From Siphonodentalium dalli (taxonomy: Eukaryota; Mollusca; Scaphopoda; Gadilida; Siphonodentaliidae): 64,000 nt of DNA. Both the position numbers and the translations under genes were made by a program. Below the pieces are notes generated by a model, which was not told the DNA's origin, did not search any database, and worked only from the letters and a program-made list of their open reading frames with translations. This document shows, in pieces, positions 11,735 to 23,328 of the stretch. The DNA lies in assembly GCA_032622095.1 (NCBI GenBank), contig CP136062.1:226626578-226690577 (forward strand). Reading direction: 5' to 3'. The number at the start of each line of letters is the position of its first letter. Within the stretch, counting starts at the first letter, position 1.

Positions 11735-11865
11735 ACCAGGCCCGGCTCCGTGGTTTAGTGTTACAGGTCAAAGTTCCGGAGTAGCGTTCCATATGTGGAA
11801 TGCTAGTCCAGAACTTTGACCTGTAGCACCAAAACCACGGAACCGGAGCTGGATGAATCTCTGAA
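11735..11865. repeat. GC-rich inverted repeat
   Basis: Arms GGCTCCGTGGTTT...ACAGGTCAAAGTTC and GAACTTTGACCTGT...AACCACGGAACCGGAG fold around ATTCCACATATGGAAC-like sequence. A direct repeat CGGAGCTGGATGAATC follows at about 11844 and 11874. No coding function is supported despite overlapping short ORFs. Confidence 0.6.
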
Positions 11866-11899
11866 ACCACGGATCGGAGCTGGATGAATCCAATACGGC

Positions 11900-12820
11900 C
11901 GCGACTCAGTTTTTGATGCGGAAAGTTGTGAAAATGGCTGCAAAGTGAGTCTCTTGTATTTTTTTACCGATGGGTGCGGGGGTGGGGGGGCGTCGGACAA
12001 AACTTCCAGACACGTATGTGGGGGTGGGGGTGTCCACCAAACAAAATTTGGTCAACATTTTCAAAAGTTGGAAATTTCATACCTCACACAGTGACACAGC
12101 ATTAGTTGAAAATTTCACATCAACAACTCATTTAGTTTGATTTTCTAAAAATTAATTTGTTGATTTTAGATAAACATTTGTGTAATTTCCTACTTCTGCT
12201 CAGTATTTTGGGCATAAATTACCATCAGTTGGAAATTTTTCCACCTTATGGGGTGTCATGCAGGTTGGAAATTTCCAACAATTGGAAACATTGAGGCCAG
12301 TCTATAGATGCTATAGGATTTAGCCATTTCCATGTACATATATGGGCAAATTAAAGCCCAATGGGGTGGGTGCAACAGGAATTACGCAAACTTGTGAGTT
12401 TGGTGTAGTTCAAGTGGGTGAGCAGTTGGTAATTCAAAGGTAGACACCCCGACTGATACCCTCTAACCACGTACCTGCGCCCCTGATAAAAAAAAATGTG
12501 AATATCAGCAGTCAAACGCCAGTTAGCTCTGGGCACCTCATTCAAAATTCGAGTTGTTACACGACATGTTCATCACCAAAATTATGCACATATTTAATGA
12601 TAGTTGATTATGCACATAAAATGCATAACAACTGATTTTAAAGAAAGAATGCAGGCCGTTGACTGTCGATCATTTCGGTAATTTTAGTCGATTATGAAAG
12701 CGCATATAATTTACGCACTCCAAGTTATATAAAGACATGCAGATAATATAACATATTTATTGCAATAAACCTCAATGAGCAGATTCACACTGATATGCAT
12801 GTTGAAGATGAATAAATTAA
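11900..12820. other. No recognisable feature
   Basis: Contains a G-rich patch (11970-12030) and repeated TTGGAAATTT words, but no supported gene, TIR or array. A tRNA-like A-box on the minus strand near 12465 is too weak to call. Confidence 0.4.
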
Positions 12821-13281
12821 TTAAAGGTCCACTTAATTTTCGATGCCAGATAACTTTATACACAATATATTCCATATTATATAACATTTGGAAGAGGAAC
12901 CAATATATATATATATATATATTCCACCGGAATATTTACGGAACAGCTGTGGCATAGGAGTGTTCACCAATGATAGAGATTCTCAGATTCATAACAATAC
13001 TTCCCCCATAATCAACCCATAATGCATCAGAATTCAAACTGAGAGATAGAGTTATTCCCCTTCCATTGAGTATAATAGACTTTACAGTACAGTCCGGATA
13101 AAAATTAAGCACAGAACGTACACACATCGTTACCTCGACAAAAACAACATGTTCCCAGTTTATTTGACCGGATCAGTTGAATAATAGAATGTATTGGAGA
13201 TTCCTCGTTCAAATGGTATATAATATGGAATATGTTGTATGTAATGTGATATGGGGATTTGCAAATTAAGTGGGCCTTTAA
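12821..13281. mobile_element. T2 element, complete 461-bp copy
   Basis: Ends TTAAAGGTCCACTTAATTTT and AAATTAAGTGGGCCTTTAA, with inverted similarity extending about 80 bp (TTCCATATTATATA then CATTTG..AGAGGAA). It carries a single copy of the GTGTTCACCAATGATAGAGA motif (12959) that is expanded into the next array. No transposase is present. Confidence 0.8.
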
Positions 13282-13294
13282 TACCATGAGTACG

Positions 13295-13415
13295 CATTAA
13301 TTTAATGGCCCACTTTATGTTTGAGTCCCAGATTATTTCTGTACAGAGACATACATATAAATATTCCACCAAGATCTGCCAAGATACAGAAGATGCAGCT
13401 GTGACATATAGAGGA
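13295..13415. mobile_element. T2 element left part, truncated into a minisatellite
   Basis: Starts TTAATTTAATGGCCCACTTT and proceeds through TATTCCACCAAGATC and GATGCAGCTGTGACATA. At the position where the neighbouring T2 copy has its single GTGTTCACC motif, this copy enters the large array. Confidence 0.65.
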
Positions 13416-15761
13416 GTGTCGACCAGATGATAGAGATTCTCAGATTCACCCCCTAATAGTGTCCACCAGATGATAGAGATTCTCAGATTCACCCCCTAAT
13501 AGTGTCCACCAGATGATAGAGATTCTCAGAGGAGTGTCCACCAGATGATAGAGATTCTCAGATTCACCCCCTAATAGTGTCCACCAGATGATAGAGATTC
13601 TCAGAGGAGTGTCCACCAGATGATAGAGATTCTCAGAGGAGTGTCCACCAGATGATAGAGATTCTCAGAGGAGTGTCCACCCGATGATAGAGATTCTCAG
13701 ATTCACCCCCTAATAGTGTCCACCAGATGATAGAGATTCTCAGAGGAGTGTCCACCAGATGATAGAGATTCTCAGATTCACCCCCTAATAGTGTCCACCA
13801 GATGATAGAGATTCTCAGATTCACCCCCTAATAGTGTCCACCAGATGATAGAGATTCTCAGATTCACCCCCTAATAGTGTCCACCAGATGATAGAGATTC
13901 TCAGAGGAGTGTCCACCAGATGATAGAGATTCTCAGATTCACCCCCTAATAGTGTCCACCAGATGATAAGAGATTCTCAGAGGAGTGTCCACCATATTAT
14001 AGAGATTCTCAGATTCACCCCCTAATAGTGTCCACCAGATGATAGAGATTCTCAGAGGAGTGTCCACCAGATGATAGAGATTCTCAGATTCACCCCCTAA
14101 TAGTGTCCACCAGATGATAAGAGATTCTCAGAGGAGTGTCCACCATATTATAGAGATTCTCAGATTCACCCCCTAATAGTGTCCACCAGATGATAGAGAT
14201 TCTCAGAGGAGTGTCCACCAGATGATAGAGATTCTCAGATTCACCCCCTAATAGTGTCCACCAGATGATAGAGATTCTCAGAGGAGTGTCCACCAGATGA
14301 TAGAGATTCTCAGATTCACCCCCTAATAGTGTCCACCAGATGATAGAGATTCTCAGAGGAGTGTCCACCCGATGATAGAGATTCTCAGATTCACCCCCTA
14401 ATAGTGTCCACCAGATGATAGAGATTCTCAGAGGAGTGTCCACCAGATGATAGAGATTCTCAGATTCACCCCCTAATAGTGTCCACCAGATGATAGAGAT
14501 TCTCAGATTCACCCCCTAATAGTGTCCACCAGATGATAGAGATTCTCAGAGGAGTGTCCACCAGATGATAGAGATTCTCAGATTCACCCCCTAATAGTGT
14601 CCACCAGATGATAGAGATTCTCAGAGGAGTGTCCACCAGATGATAGAGATTCTCAGATTCACCCCCTAATAGTGTCCACCAGATGATGGAGATTCTCAGA
14701 GGAGTGTCCACCAGATGATAGAGATTCTCAGATTCACCCCCTAATAGTGTCCACCAGATGATAGAGATTCTCAGAGGAGTGTCCACCCGATGATAGAGAT
14801 TCTCAGATTCACCCCATAATAGTGTCCACCAGATGATAGAGATTCTCAGATTCACCCCCTAATAGTGTCCACCATATTATAGAGATTCTCAGATTCACCC
14901 CCTAATAGTGTCCACCAGATGATAGAGATTCTCAGAGGAGTGTCCACCAGATGATAGAGATTCTCAGATTCACCCCCTAATAGTGTCCACCAGATGATAG
15001 AGATTCTCAGATTCACCCCCTAATAGTGTCCACCAGATGATAGAGATTCTCAGATTCACCCCCTAATAGTGTCCACCATATTATAGAGATTCTCAGATTC
15101 ACCCCCTAATAGTGTCCACCAGATGATAGAGATTCTCAGAGGAGTGTCCACCAGATGATAGAGATTCTCAGATTCACCCCCTAATAGTGTCCACCAGATG
15201 ATAGAGATTCTCAGAGGAGTGTCCACCAGATGATAGAGATTCTCAGATTCACCCCCTAATAGTGTCCACCAGATGATAGAGATTCTCAGAGGAGTGTCCA
15301 CCAGATGATAGAGATTCTCAGATTCACCCCCTAATAGTGTCCACCAGATGATAAGAGATTCTCAGATTCACCCCCTAATAGTGTCCACCAGATGATGGAG
15401 ATTCTCAGAGGAGTGTCCACCAGATGATAGAGATTCTCAGATTCACCCCCTAATAGTGTCCACCAGATGATAAGAGATTCTCAGAGGAGTGTCCACCATA
15501 TTATAGAGATTCTCAGATTCACCCCCTAATAGTGTCCACCAGATGATAGAGATTCTCAGAGGAGTGTCCACCAGATGATAGAGATTCTCAGATTCACCCC
15601 CTAATAGTGTCCACCAGATGATAGAGATTCTCAGATTCACCCCCTAATAGTGTCCACCAGATGATAGAGATTCTCAGATTCACCCCCTAATAGTGTCCAC
15701 CAGATGATAGAGATTCTCAGAGGAGTGTCCACCAGATGATAGAGATTCTCAGATTCACCCC
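13416..15761. repeat. Two-unit minisatellite, 61 units (32 bp and 43 bp)
   Basis: Every unit begins GTGTCCACCAGATGATAGAG. Short units (A, 32 bp) end CTCAGAGGA; long units (B, 43 bp) end CAGATTCACCCCCTAATA. I count 25 A and 36 B, which predicts about 2348 bp and agrees with the observed length. AB pairs are 75 bp, so minus-strand frames stay open; these repetitive peptides are artefacts. Variant units (GATAAGAG, CATATTATAG) recur in the same order, showing block duplications. Confidence 0.95.
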
Positions 15762-15777
15762 AAGACTTCCACTTTTA

Positions 15778-16162
15778 TTAACCCTTTACCCAACAGAACG
15801 GCCCTGTGCCAATGCATTCTCTTATATATGCGAGTCGACCATAGGTAGCCTCGCATATATAAGAGAATGCATTGGCTTAACACATTAAAAATTATAAAAT
15901 TGTTAAAGAATGTAAGAAAATGGTAAAAAGATTTGTTTAGGCCAATGCATTCTCTTATATATGCGAGGCGACCTATGGTCGACTCGCATATATAAAAGAA
16001 TGCATTGGCACAGGGCATAACTGTAACTATCATAATGTGGTCAAGGAGCCGGTTCCAATGATATCCATATTTGTATGGTTCTATTGAGACAGACCGAAGA
16101 TATTTTAGGCTGTTGAAGCTTTATTTGGCCGGTTTTGGCCGTTTTGTTGGGTAAAGGGTTAA
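15778..16162. mobile_element. P1-family TTAA MITE
   Basis: TTAACCCTTTACCCAACA ends; palindromes at 15808-15876 and 15941-16009. It begins 17 bp after the minisatellite and has a shortened internal spacer. Confidence 0.85.
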
Positions 16163-16690
16163 CCAAAATTGCACCAATTTAAAGATGCATAATCCGATTA
16201 AGCGCCCTTCAAATACTATTTATTTGGATTCGGCGGTGGGGGGAGGGGGTCGGAATTTTTTTTGCAGGCACGTATGATGATTTTTACCTTTCGACCCTTG
16301 TTGGGACCCATCCCATCCCATTCACTGTAAACAGCTGTATATGAATTTCTGTGCATACTATTTGCATGGATGTTAACATTGACATGTAAATAGGAACGAG
16401 TCATTTTGTGGCCATTCGGCCAAAAAACATGGCTGCCAGCGGCCATCTTGGATTTCAAAATTTGCAACAAAATACAACACGATAACTGCCTGCAGTCAGT
16501 TTAGCAGTTAGAATTAAACTATTTCTCGTATTCTAAGGCGTTTTAAGCCAAACTCATTGCAAAAAAAAACAGTCAAAATACTTGCAGGAAAAGTTTGTTT
16601 GAGTTACAGAAAAAATTGTTTGTTGGTCCCATCGACCATCCACCCACCCCGGCATACTTGCCCAGAAACAAATCCCCCCCCCCCTGGATT
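16163..16690. other. No recognisable feature
   Basis: Contains a G-rich patch (16233-16250), an ATGGCTGCCAGCGGCC motif near 16429 similar to the 10-kb repeat, and a C run near 16673. No gene is supported. Confidence 0.4.
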
Positions 16691-16699
16691 CGGGGGCAA

Positions 16700-17065
16700 C
16701 TATTAGATTCGAGTCGAGGAACCCACCCTTCAAAGCTCAGAGTTATTAGATATCGATGTTTTATATCTATTATTTTTCACCATCAATAATTAATAGTGGC
16801 CCAGTAAACAGTCGACGAACCGATGGCCTCGGACCAAATTGCGGACGAAGATGGATAACTCTAAAATAAAGAGGCTTTCTGTTGTTAATAAGGCAAACTT
16901 TTGTCGAACAACGTGTTGATAGATAACACGTTTCTGGCAATTTTATACTATAGTTGACAGTGGTTAGCATTATGTTTGGGCAATTAATCGAAGCGGCATT
17001 TCTAAAAATGTTGTTGTTGGAATCTGATTATATGGGGACAATCGAATCGGATTGATTACCTTTAA
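16700..17065 (-). mobile_element. T1-type element, partial, opposite orientation
   Basis: Shares TCGAGTCGAGGAACCCA, CAGTAAACAGTCGACGA and TAACCACTGTCAACTATAG (complement) with the full copy at 26752-27196, reversed. The right end reads CGGATTGATTACCTTTAA, the T1 terminus. The other end is lost. Confidence 0.65.
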
Positions 17066-17146
17066 AACTAGGATATAGAGTTATACCCCTTCTACCGAGA
17101 ATAATAGACTTCAAGTTATACAACAACAGAGTTGAACAGACCATCT

Positions 17147-17766
17147 CGTAAAGCGCGCCGCACACGATGCGATATTTGTTGCACGATATTTGTCGCAGAC
17201 CCTTGCGACGCAAGATCTGTGTGCGCACACGGTACGATTTTAGTCGTGCGACTTATGTTTTTATCACTTACGATAGACCACCGCACACGATGCGATCGTA
17301 TCGTACGATCTGGTTGTTTACTTTCTCGTGAATGCAATGATTCAGCAATGGTTTAGGTCTATAGACTAGTAGGCCATATAACTGATTTAATTCACAATCA
17401 AATATTATTTTACTGGTGTCCAGTCCACCTATTTCAATTGTAGTTGTATTGTAGAGGCATGAATGTATTCCGCCGTCCAAAATATCCCGCTACTCTGACT
17501 TTGAAGGACACTGCATGGACGCCATGTTGTTATGAAATAAAACATGTGATCGACGCGTGATCATATTAATAGTTGAATCTGATTGGCTACTTGGAATAAA
17601 TCGTAGGACTCGATCGTAGAAAATCAAAATTATTTGATTCCTTGCGGGGCCGATCGTACGACAAAATGTCCTGCGACTTTCCACCGCACACGCTGCGATT
17701 TGACCCGTAACCGGTGCCCGATATTTGTCCTACGATATATATATATCGCATCGTGTGCGGCGGCCT
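17147..17766. mobile_element. CpG-rich TIR element with CGCACACGATGCGAT ends
   Basis: Left CGCCGCACACGATGCGATAT and right ATATCGCATCGTGTGCGGCG are inverted repeats about 600 bp apart; the motif CGCACACGATGCGATCG recurs internally (17282, 17690). The ends recall PIF/Harbinger-type MITEs in style, but I did not identify a target duplication. No transposase is seen. Confidence 0.6.
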
Positions 17767-17860
17767 TAAGGGTGGGTCACCTCTTTCGGGGTGCTCCAGC
17801 CGATAAGAGTGGTCCGCAATAGCCCCGGGCCAAAAAAAACAAAACAAAACAAAAACAATG
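17767..17860 (+). repeat. SINE-like 3' segment with A-rich tail
   Basis: AAGGGTGGGTCACC...GATAAGAGTGGTCCGCAATAG followed by a CAAAACAAAAC tail matches 20107-20190, where a longer copy is present. The A-rich tail indicates retroposition of a short element. Confidence 0.55.
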
Positions 17861-18169
17861 AACTCCTTCTGCGATAGATTTAAGAATATCATCGTCTAAC
17901 ATTTCGGCATTTGTATTAAATTATATATGCGGCATATTTCGAATTTAGCGGAGAATTATACATTGAATGGAAAATTGGTGCGAGCGGTATGCATAATCGG
18001 AGATTTGGCGATCTTGTAATTTGAAGTCGCGGGTAAAAATAAAGATCGAAGGACTACATTTACATTACTATATCATAGTTAGGTTTTATCGTGAGGGGTG
18101 ATACAACATGACACCCGCGCGGGAACGCAATTAGATTCGAGAAATTTTAAGAAACTCTAAGAAAACAGC

Positions 18170-18260
18170 TCCAAATTTGGTACCCAGGAGAACCAACAAT
18201 AGAACCAAACAGTTTGGTTACACACTGCTTTGGTTCCATCTAAGTTTGGTTCTTCAAAGA
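18170..18260. repeat. TTTGGTTC-rich repeat
   Basis: Several TTTGGTTC and complementary GAACCAAA words within 90 bp, as also at 20190-20470. The long, Phe/Trp-rich frame in the second block is a product of these words, not a gene. Confidence 0.5.
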
Positions 18261-18619
18261 ACCCACCGAATTCAAGGTTTGTGGGAACACGACCATGTAT
18301 GTCCACTCGTTTTGAGGTTACGATGAGTATGGGGAAGACTAATTCATGCGAAATTCTTTTTGAAACACCAAAAGCACACATGTCTATAGACTGTTTAGAG
18401 TTATATTATGTAGACTCTGACCATTTGATTGCTGGTGGTGGGGGGGGGGGGGGTAACTCTTTTTCTCATATCACAAATAGGGTGGGAAGCATGGAACAAT
18501 AACTTTATTCTTATAATTCGATATCTCCTTTAGACATAAAAAAAAATTCCGATCTTCGGGGTCCATTCGATGAACCAACATCGTGTGATATCAATTTTAA
18601 ACGGTAATATATTATACTA

Positions 18620-19290
18620 GAAGGTGACCCGACTTCGTCCGGGCTTTGACCTTGAATTGTCCATTTTGAATGTCAGGGTCAAGTTGGGTCACGATTTGAC
18701 CAGTCCAAAACACTACCCGGACAAAAGTACCCGACAAACGTGCCCGTCGAAATCGATCCGTTTTTACCTTGAATTGATCATTTTGAAGGTCAAGGTCGTG
18801 TCGGGGTCACGATATGACCCGTCCAAAACAATCAGTGGACAAAAGTAACCCCACGTATCAAATGTCGTCGAAATCCCATCAAAATTGGCGATTTGACCTT
18901 GAAGTTACCCGATTTCAAGGTCAATGTCACGTCGCACGGGCAAATGAATATGCTTATGAGACTCGCCATAAGAAAGTACCCCCACATACCAAGTTTTATC
19001 GAAATCCCGTGATATTCGGGCGTTTGACCTTGAATTGACCCGATTTCAAGGTCAAGGTCACGTCGCACGGGTAAATGAATATGCTTATGAGACTCCCCAT
19101 ACGAATGTACCCCCGCATACCAAGTTTCATTGAAATCCCGTAATATTTGGGCGTTTGACCTTGAAATTACCCGATATGAGTTTTGAAGGTCAAGGTCACG
19201 TCGCACGGGCAAATCAATAGGCCTATGTTAACCCCCGGCCGAAAATACCCCCACGTACCAAGTTTCATCGAAATCGGGTTGGTCATTTTT
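18620..19290 (+). repeat. Degenerate ~120-bp direct repeats with GACCTTGAA motif
   Basis: Five or so diverged copies of a unit containing TTTGACCTTGAA, TCAAGGTCACGTCGCACGGG and CCAAGTTTCATCGAAATC. This layout is typical of 3' ends of interspersed repeats in molluscs. It ends next to a CA microsatellite. Confidence 0.65.
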
Positions 19291-19302
19291 GAGTTCATCG
19301 AT

Positions 19303-19344
19303 TACACACACACACACACAGACACACACACACACACACACACA
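19303..19344. repeat. CA microsatellite
   Basis: About 40 bp of CA repeats interrupted once by CAGACA, at the end of the GACCTTGAA repeat. Confidence 0.9.
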
Positions 19345-19366
19345 GATCTTTCAAAATATATAATAG

Positions 19367-19803
19367 ATGTGACCCGCCATATCAAATCCAGTCGTAAGTC
19401 GGGATTTTTTTTACCCTGTGCCAATGCATTATCTTATATATGCGAGTCGACCATAGGTCGCCTCGCATATATAACAGAATGCATTGGCCTAACAATTTTT
19501 TACAATTTTAATAATTTTTTCTTGTATTCTTTAACAATTTTATAATTTCACCCATACAGAGCCCCAGACAAACATGAGCAGACGACACTCATCTATATGC
19601 TTCTATATATGTGTGGGGCTCCCTGCAGGGTAATGGATGTTTTTTTTATTTTATGTCCTAACAATTGTAAGAAACATTTATTTAAAAAAAATTATAAAAA
19701 ATTGTTAGGCCAATGCATTCTCTTATATATGCGAGGCGACCTATGGTCGACTCGCATATATAAGAGAATGCATTGGCACAGGGTTTGATATGGCGGGTCA
19801 CAT
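19367..19803. mobile_element. P4-family element carrying both palindrome A and hairpin B
   Basis: 20-bp perfect TIRs ATGTGACCCGCCATATCAAA. Inside are palindromes at 19420-19488 and 19709-19777 (same 69-bp family as P1) and, between them on the minus strand, an 86-bp GAGCCCC hairpin (19550-19635) with loop motif GTCGTCTGCT. The ends are unrelated to the TTAA families. Confidence 0.8.
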
Positions 19804-19924
19804 ATGTTATAACGTATTTACGAACTAATATAGAACATTCAGAAACAGAGACACCTCAAGCGTGTTATAATCTACACAGTACACAGTATACATTGTTTCC
19901 TAGTATGCATTTAATGAACCAAAT

Positions 19925-20190
19925 GGGAAACCAGGGTCGCTGCGGATTGATCGAGCCCGTACGGTGTGATACGTCTATGGTGGTCGTCGCTCCACCAGAC
20001 GGAACTTCCACGGTATGGGTTCGCAGCCTACGGAGGACGAGTGGTCCTGACCGACTGCCACTTTCTTGCGGGGACTGACGTCCGACGGGCACTTTGACAA
20101 TCTCCTAAGGGTGGGAATCATCCCTGAAAGTGGGGGTGCCCAGTCGACAAGAGTGGTCCACAATGGCCCCGCGGGCTGTTTAAAAAAAAC
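19925..20190 (+). repeat. SINE-like element, longer copy
   Basis: GC-rich sequence with a degenerate B-box-like GGGTTCGCAGCC near 20018, then TAAGGGTGGGAATC...GACAAGAGTGGTCCACAATG and an A-rich end. The 3' part is shared with 17767-17860. The 5' origin (tRNA or otherwise) is uncertain. Confidence 0.5.
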
Positions 20191-20470
20191 CAAAAGAAAT
20201 GGGAAACCAAAGTAACTATTTGGTTTCTGGTTCTATCCGGGGAACCAGATAGAGAACCAAAGCAGGTCACATTGGTTCTCCCCCATCAGGACAAGAAATA
20301 GAAACAAGTTTGGTTCCATGTTGAACCAGAATGTCTGTTGTCTATTTAATTTGGTTCTTTAAAAATTTGGTTCTTCGAGACATGTTTGTTTGGTTCTTCG
20401 TTTGGTTCCCCAACTGGGACAAAAAATATAGAAAGCAGTTTTGGTTCCCATGGGAACCAAACTTTCTGTG
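20190..20470. repeat. TTTGGTTC-rich repeat, second block
   Basis: Dense TTTGGTTC / GAACCAAA words in both orientations, giving imperfect local hairpins. Overlapping open frames on both strands are repeat artefacts. Confidence 0.5.
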
Positions 20471-20769
20471 TGTGTACATGTTGGTGATATTTGTAATATA
20501 TAAGCAAAATACAACACCGAATTTTACTAAAGAATAATCCAGATGTCGCAAGAAAGTGAGTATAGGCATGGACAGAGTGGGGCGTGGGGGCACTATATTT
20601 GTCCGGGATAGCGAGCATGGACGTGCCAAAGGACACTGTCACTTTCCTCTTGTTTTTATTCTGTTCTCAAGAAAGACAAAAAGAAGAAAAAAGTGTTATT
20701 TCGCATAAACGCACGTCGAATGACTTGAGTCCCTTTAACGAGGGCTATATGACTCGACATGATATTGGT

Positions 20770-20860
20770 AAAAGACGGCTGTCAATCAAAACTATTAATG
20801 TGGGCGTTGGCTATAAAAGACGGCTGTCAATCAAAACTATTAATGTGGGCGTTGGCTATT
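20770..20860 (+). repeat. 44-bp tandem duplication
   Basis: Two consecutive copies of AAAGACGGCTGTCAATCAAA plus 24 bp ending GGGCGTTGGCTAT. Confidence 0.9.
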
Positions 20861-20915
20861 GCAAATCCTTTCAACAATTCGAATGCACTACAGGTGCACA
20901 GTATGTGTGTATTGT

Positions 20916-21371
20916 CAAGCCTTGATATAGTGTGTCTGTCATATGCAGAATGAGGACCACAGAGGGTGAATATAGCGACGCTACCCCGCGCAGTGGGTTA
21001 GCATCACTAAATTCACCATCTTGTTTCCTCATTCTGATTAGGCCTCATTTTATGGGAAGTATTTTTAGTCCCAAATTAGCTTTGTTTTAGTCAGTTTTCC
21101 CCTTCTGTTTGGTTTCTATATCCCCTAATTTGCAGCAATTTAAATGCATAATCGAGGTGACCACTGGGTGAACATTACCAACTTCAACCGGAGAACTGCA
21201 ATCTGATCCTATATGTCTCCCATATAGCAGTTGAGGCCTCAACGGAATGAAGTTACCAGATGTTGAATTTGGTGACGTTAGCCCGCCGTGCTGTATATAG
21301 CGTATACAATTACATACACCATCTTGGGGACCTCATTCTGCAAATGACAGTCACACTATTTCAAAGGCTTG
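20916..21371. mobile_element. hAT-type MITE, long form
   Basis: Ends CAAGCCTTGATATAG and CTATTTCAAAGGCTTG; two eroded GAATGAGG hairpins with the usual middle block (TGGGTGAACATTACC). The flanking 8-mers no longer match well, so this is an older copy. Confidence 0.75.
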
Positions 21372-22198
21372 TGCAGTAGAATGTGCAATATGCGTGTATT
21401 TAACTTTACAACTTTTCTGTCGTAGCGTGATCGCTCAGAAGAGAGGTGTGTTCGGAGCTCTTGAATTTGGTTGGATATCCATTTTATGTTTCAAGTTCAA
21501 GGATTGTAAACAGACTTATTGTTGTTTATATACAAACTAACAACCGTTCAATGGTGTCGGGCAGGTTAACCGAAAAGCGTTCTTGAAAGTTTTCCATTCA
21601 AACTTCTGACCCAATGTACTATCTCCATACATCTATCCTTATTAATAAAACTATTTAGATGTCAGCCTTGGATGGAAATTTAAATAGCGCGCTGGCAACC
21701 AAGGTCTGTTTTAAAGGTCATAGTCTGGTGGACATTACTTATTAGGAGAACGTGCATGGTTAGTATGATTTTCGTTTTGTTTTCTCCTAATATAGTACAC
21801 GTACAGGCGAATTACGGTTTATCTGGGTACTATTTGCAATACAAATGACAAAGTTGCCATCATATATCCGCCCTTCTGCCTAAAAACATTTCTTGTATAA
21901 GTATATAATAATATTATACATGTTATTTTGAAATTTGTGTTATATTTTGTTTGATCAGACTATATATTATACCCTCGGGGTCCAGTTTGGTATTAAATCC
22001 TATTCAATTCTATTGATTAAGTCAATATTAGATCATGCCATATCTATAACGTTCGTATCGAGAGTAGAGATTCATGGCAAAATCTAAGTCAATATATGCA
22101 ACATACACAAATTTTAGCGACCAATATTTGAGAATTATATAAATAATATAGGATTTAAAAACAAGTTAAAATAAATGTGATATTAATAAGGCATGGTA
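21372..22198. other. No recognisable feature
   Basis: AT-rich, no ORF, TIR or array recognised. Confidence 0.5.
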
Positions 22199-22653
22199 TT
22201 AAAGGACCACTTAATGTTCGAGTCACCAGACCATATTATATACAACATATTCCATAGTAATTACCATTTGAAAGAGGAAGCCCCAAACACTCATTGTGAG
22301 AGGTACGTTATCCCGTAGGAAATGTTCATATACTAAGTTTAACCCTCACTGTACTTAACACTCATTGGTGAGAGATTATCCCGTATGAATTAATGTTCAT
22401 ATAATAAGTCCACATTGATGAGAGGTTATCCCGAAGGAAATGTTCATATAATAAGTTCACTTAGGTCGTTTGTTGAACTTATTATCTAAACATATCCTTC
22501 AATAAATATTCCTTCTGCATTTTTATTATCTGTCGTCTGCTTATGTTACATGTAGGCTGCATCGCTCCAAATTAATAATAATAGACCATTCCGATGTACA
22601 TGCATGTACACTTTTGCTTAACTTGATAGGAAAATCCATTATTATAGAAAGGG

Positions 22654-22923
22654 TTAACCCTGTCATGACTGGAGTTGAACTGTCGTAGCTTTAAAGATCC
22701 TGTGCCAGTGCATTATCTTATATACTAGTATACAAGGCTTCCCACATGGAGCCTCGCATATATAAGAGAATGCACAGGCTTACAAGATAAATGTAGATAT
22801 TGTTATAGGACAATGTATTCTCTTATATATGCGAGGCTCCCTATGGGACTCGCATATATAAGAGAATGCATTGTCACATGGTTTTCGCAAAATTTCCGGA
22901 AGCTCTAGTCATGGAAGGGTTAA
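22654..22923. mobile_element. P2-family TTAA MITE, 270 bp
   Basis: TTAACCCTGTCATGACTGGAG and CTCTAGTCATGGAAGGGTTAA ends with intact TTAA on both sides; two hairpins near 22705-22770 and 22808-22877, the second with centre GAGGCTCCCTATGGG. Confidence 0.8.
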
Positions 22924-22951
22924 AGTTGAACATTCGGAGGGGTTATGGTTA

Positions 22952-23328
22952 CAGATCACATTATACATAACATATTCCATATTATATACAGATCACATTA
23001 TACATAACATATTCCATATTATATACAGATCACACTATACATAACATATTCCATATTATATACAGATCACATTATATATAACATATTCCATATTATATAC
23101 AGATCACATTATACATAACATATTCCATATTATATACATATCACATTATACATAACATATTCCATATTATATACAGAATTACAGATCACATTATACATAA
23201 CATTCCATATTATACACAGATCACATTATACATAACATATTCCATATTATATACAGCTCACATTATACATAACATATTCCATATTATATACAGCTCACAT
23301 TATACATAACATATTCCATGTTATATAC
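22952..23328. repeat. 37-bp minisatellite, about 10 copies
   Basis: Unit CAGATCACATTATACATAAC plus ATATTCCATATTATATA. It corresponds to one stretch of the T2 terminal region (compare 12850-12885), now repeated; two copies have shortened starts. Confidence 0.9.

Noticed and set aside
13160-15640. Long minus-strand open frames encoding a repetitive NLRISIIWWTLLGGE peptide
   Set aside because: They result from 75-bp A+B unit pairs being divisible by three; frames break wherever two B units adjoin. No start context, domain or conservation supports a protein.
20331-20537. Phe/Trp-rich 68-residue frame resembling a membrane protein
   Set aside because: Generated by repeated TTTGGTTC words present on both strands in the same region.
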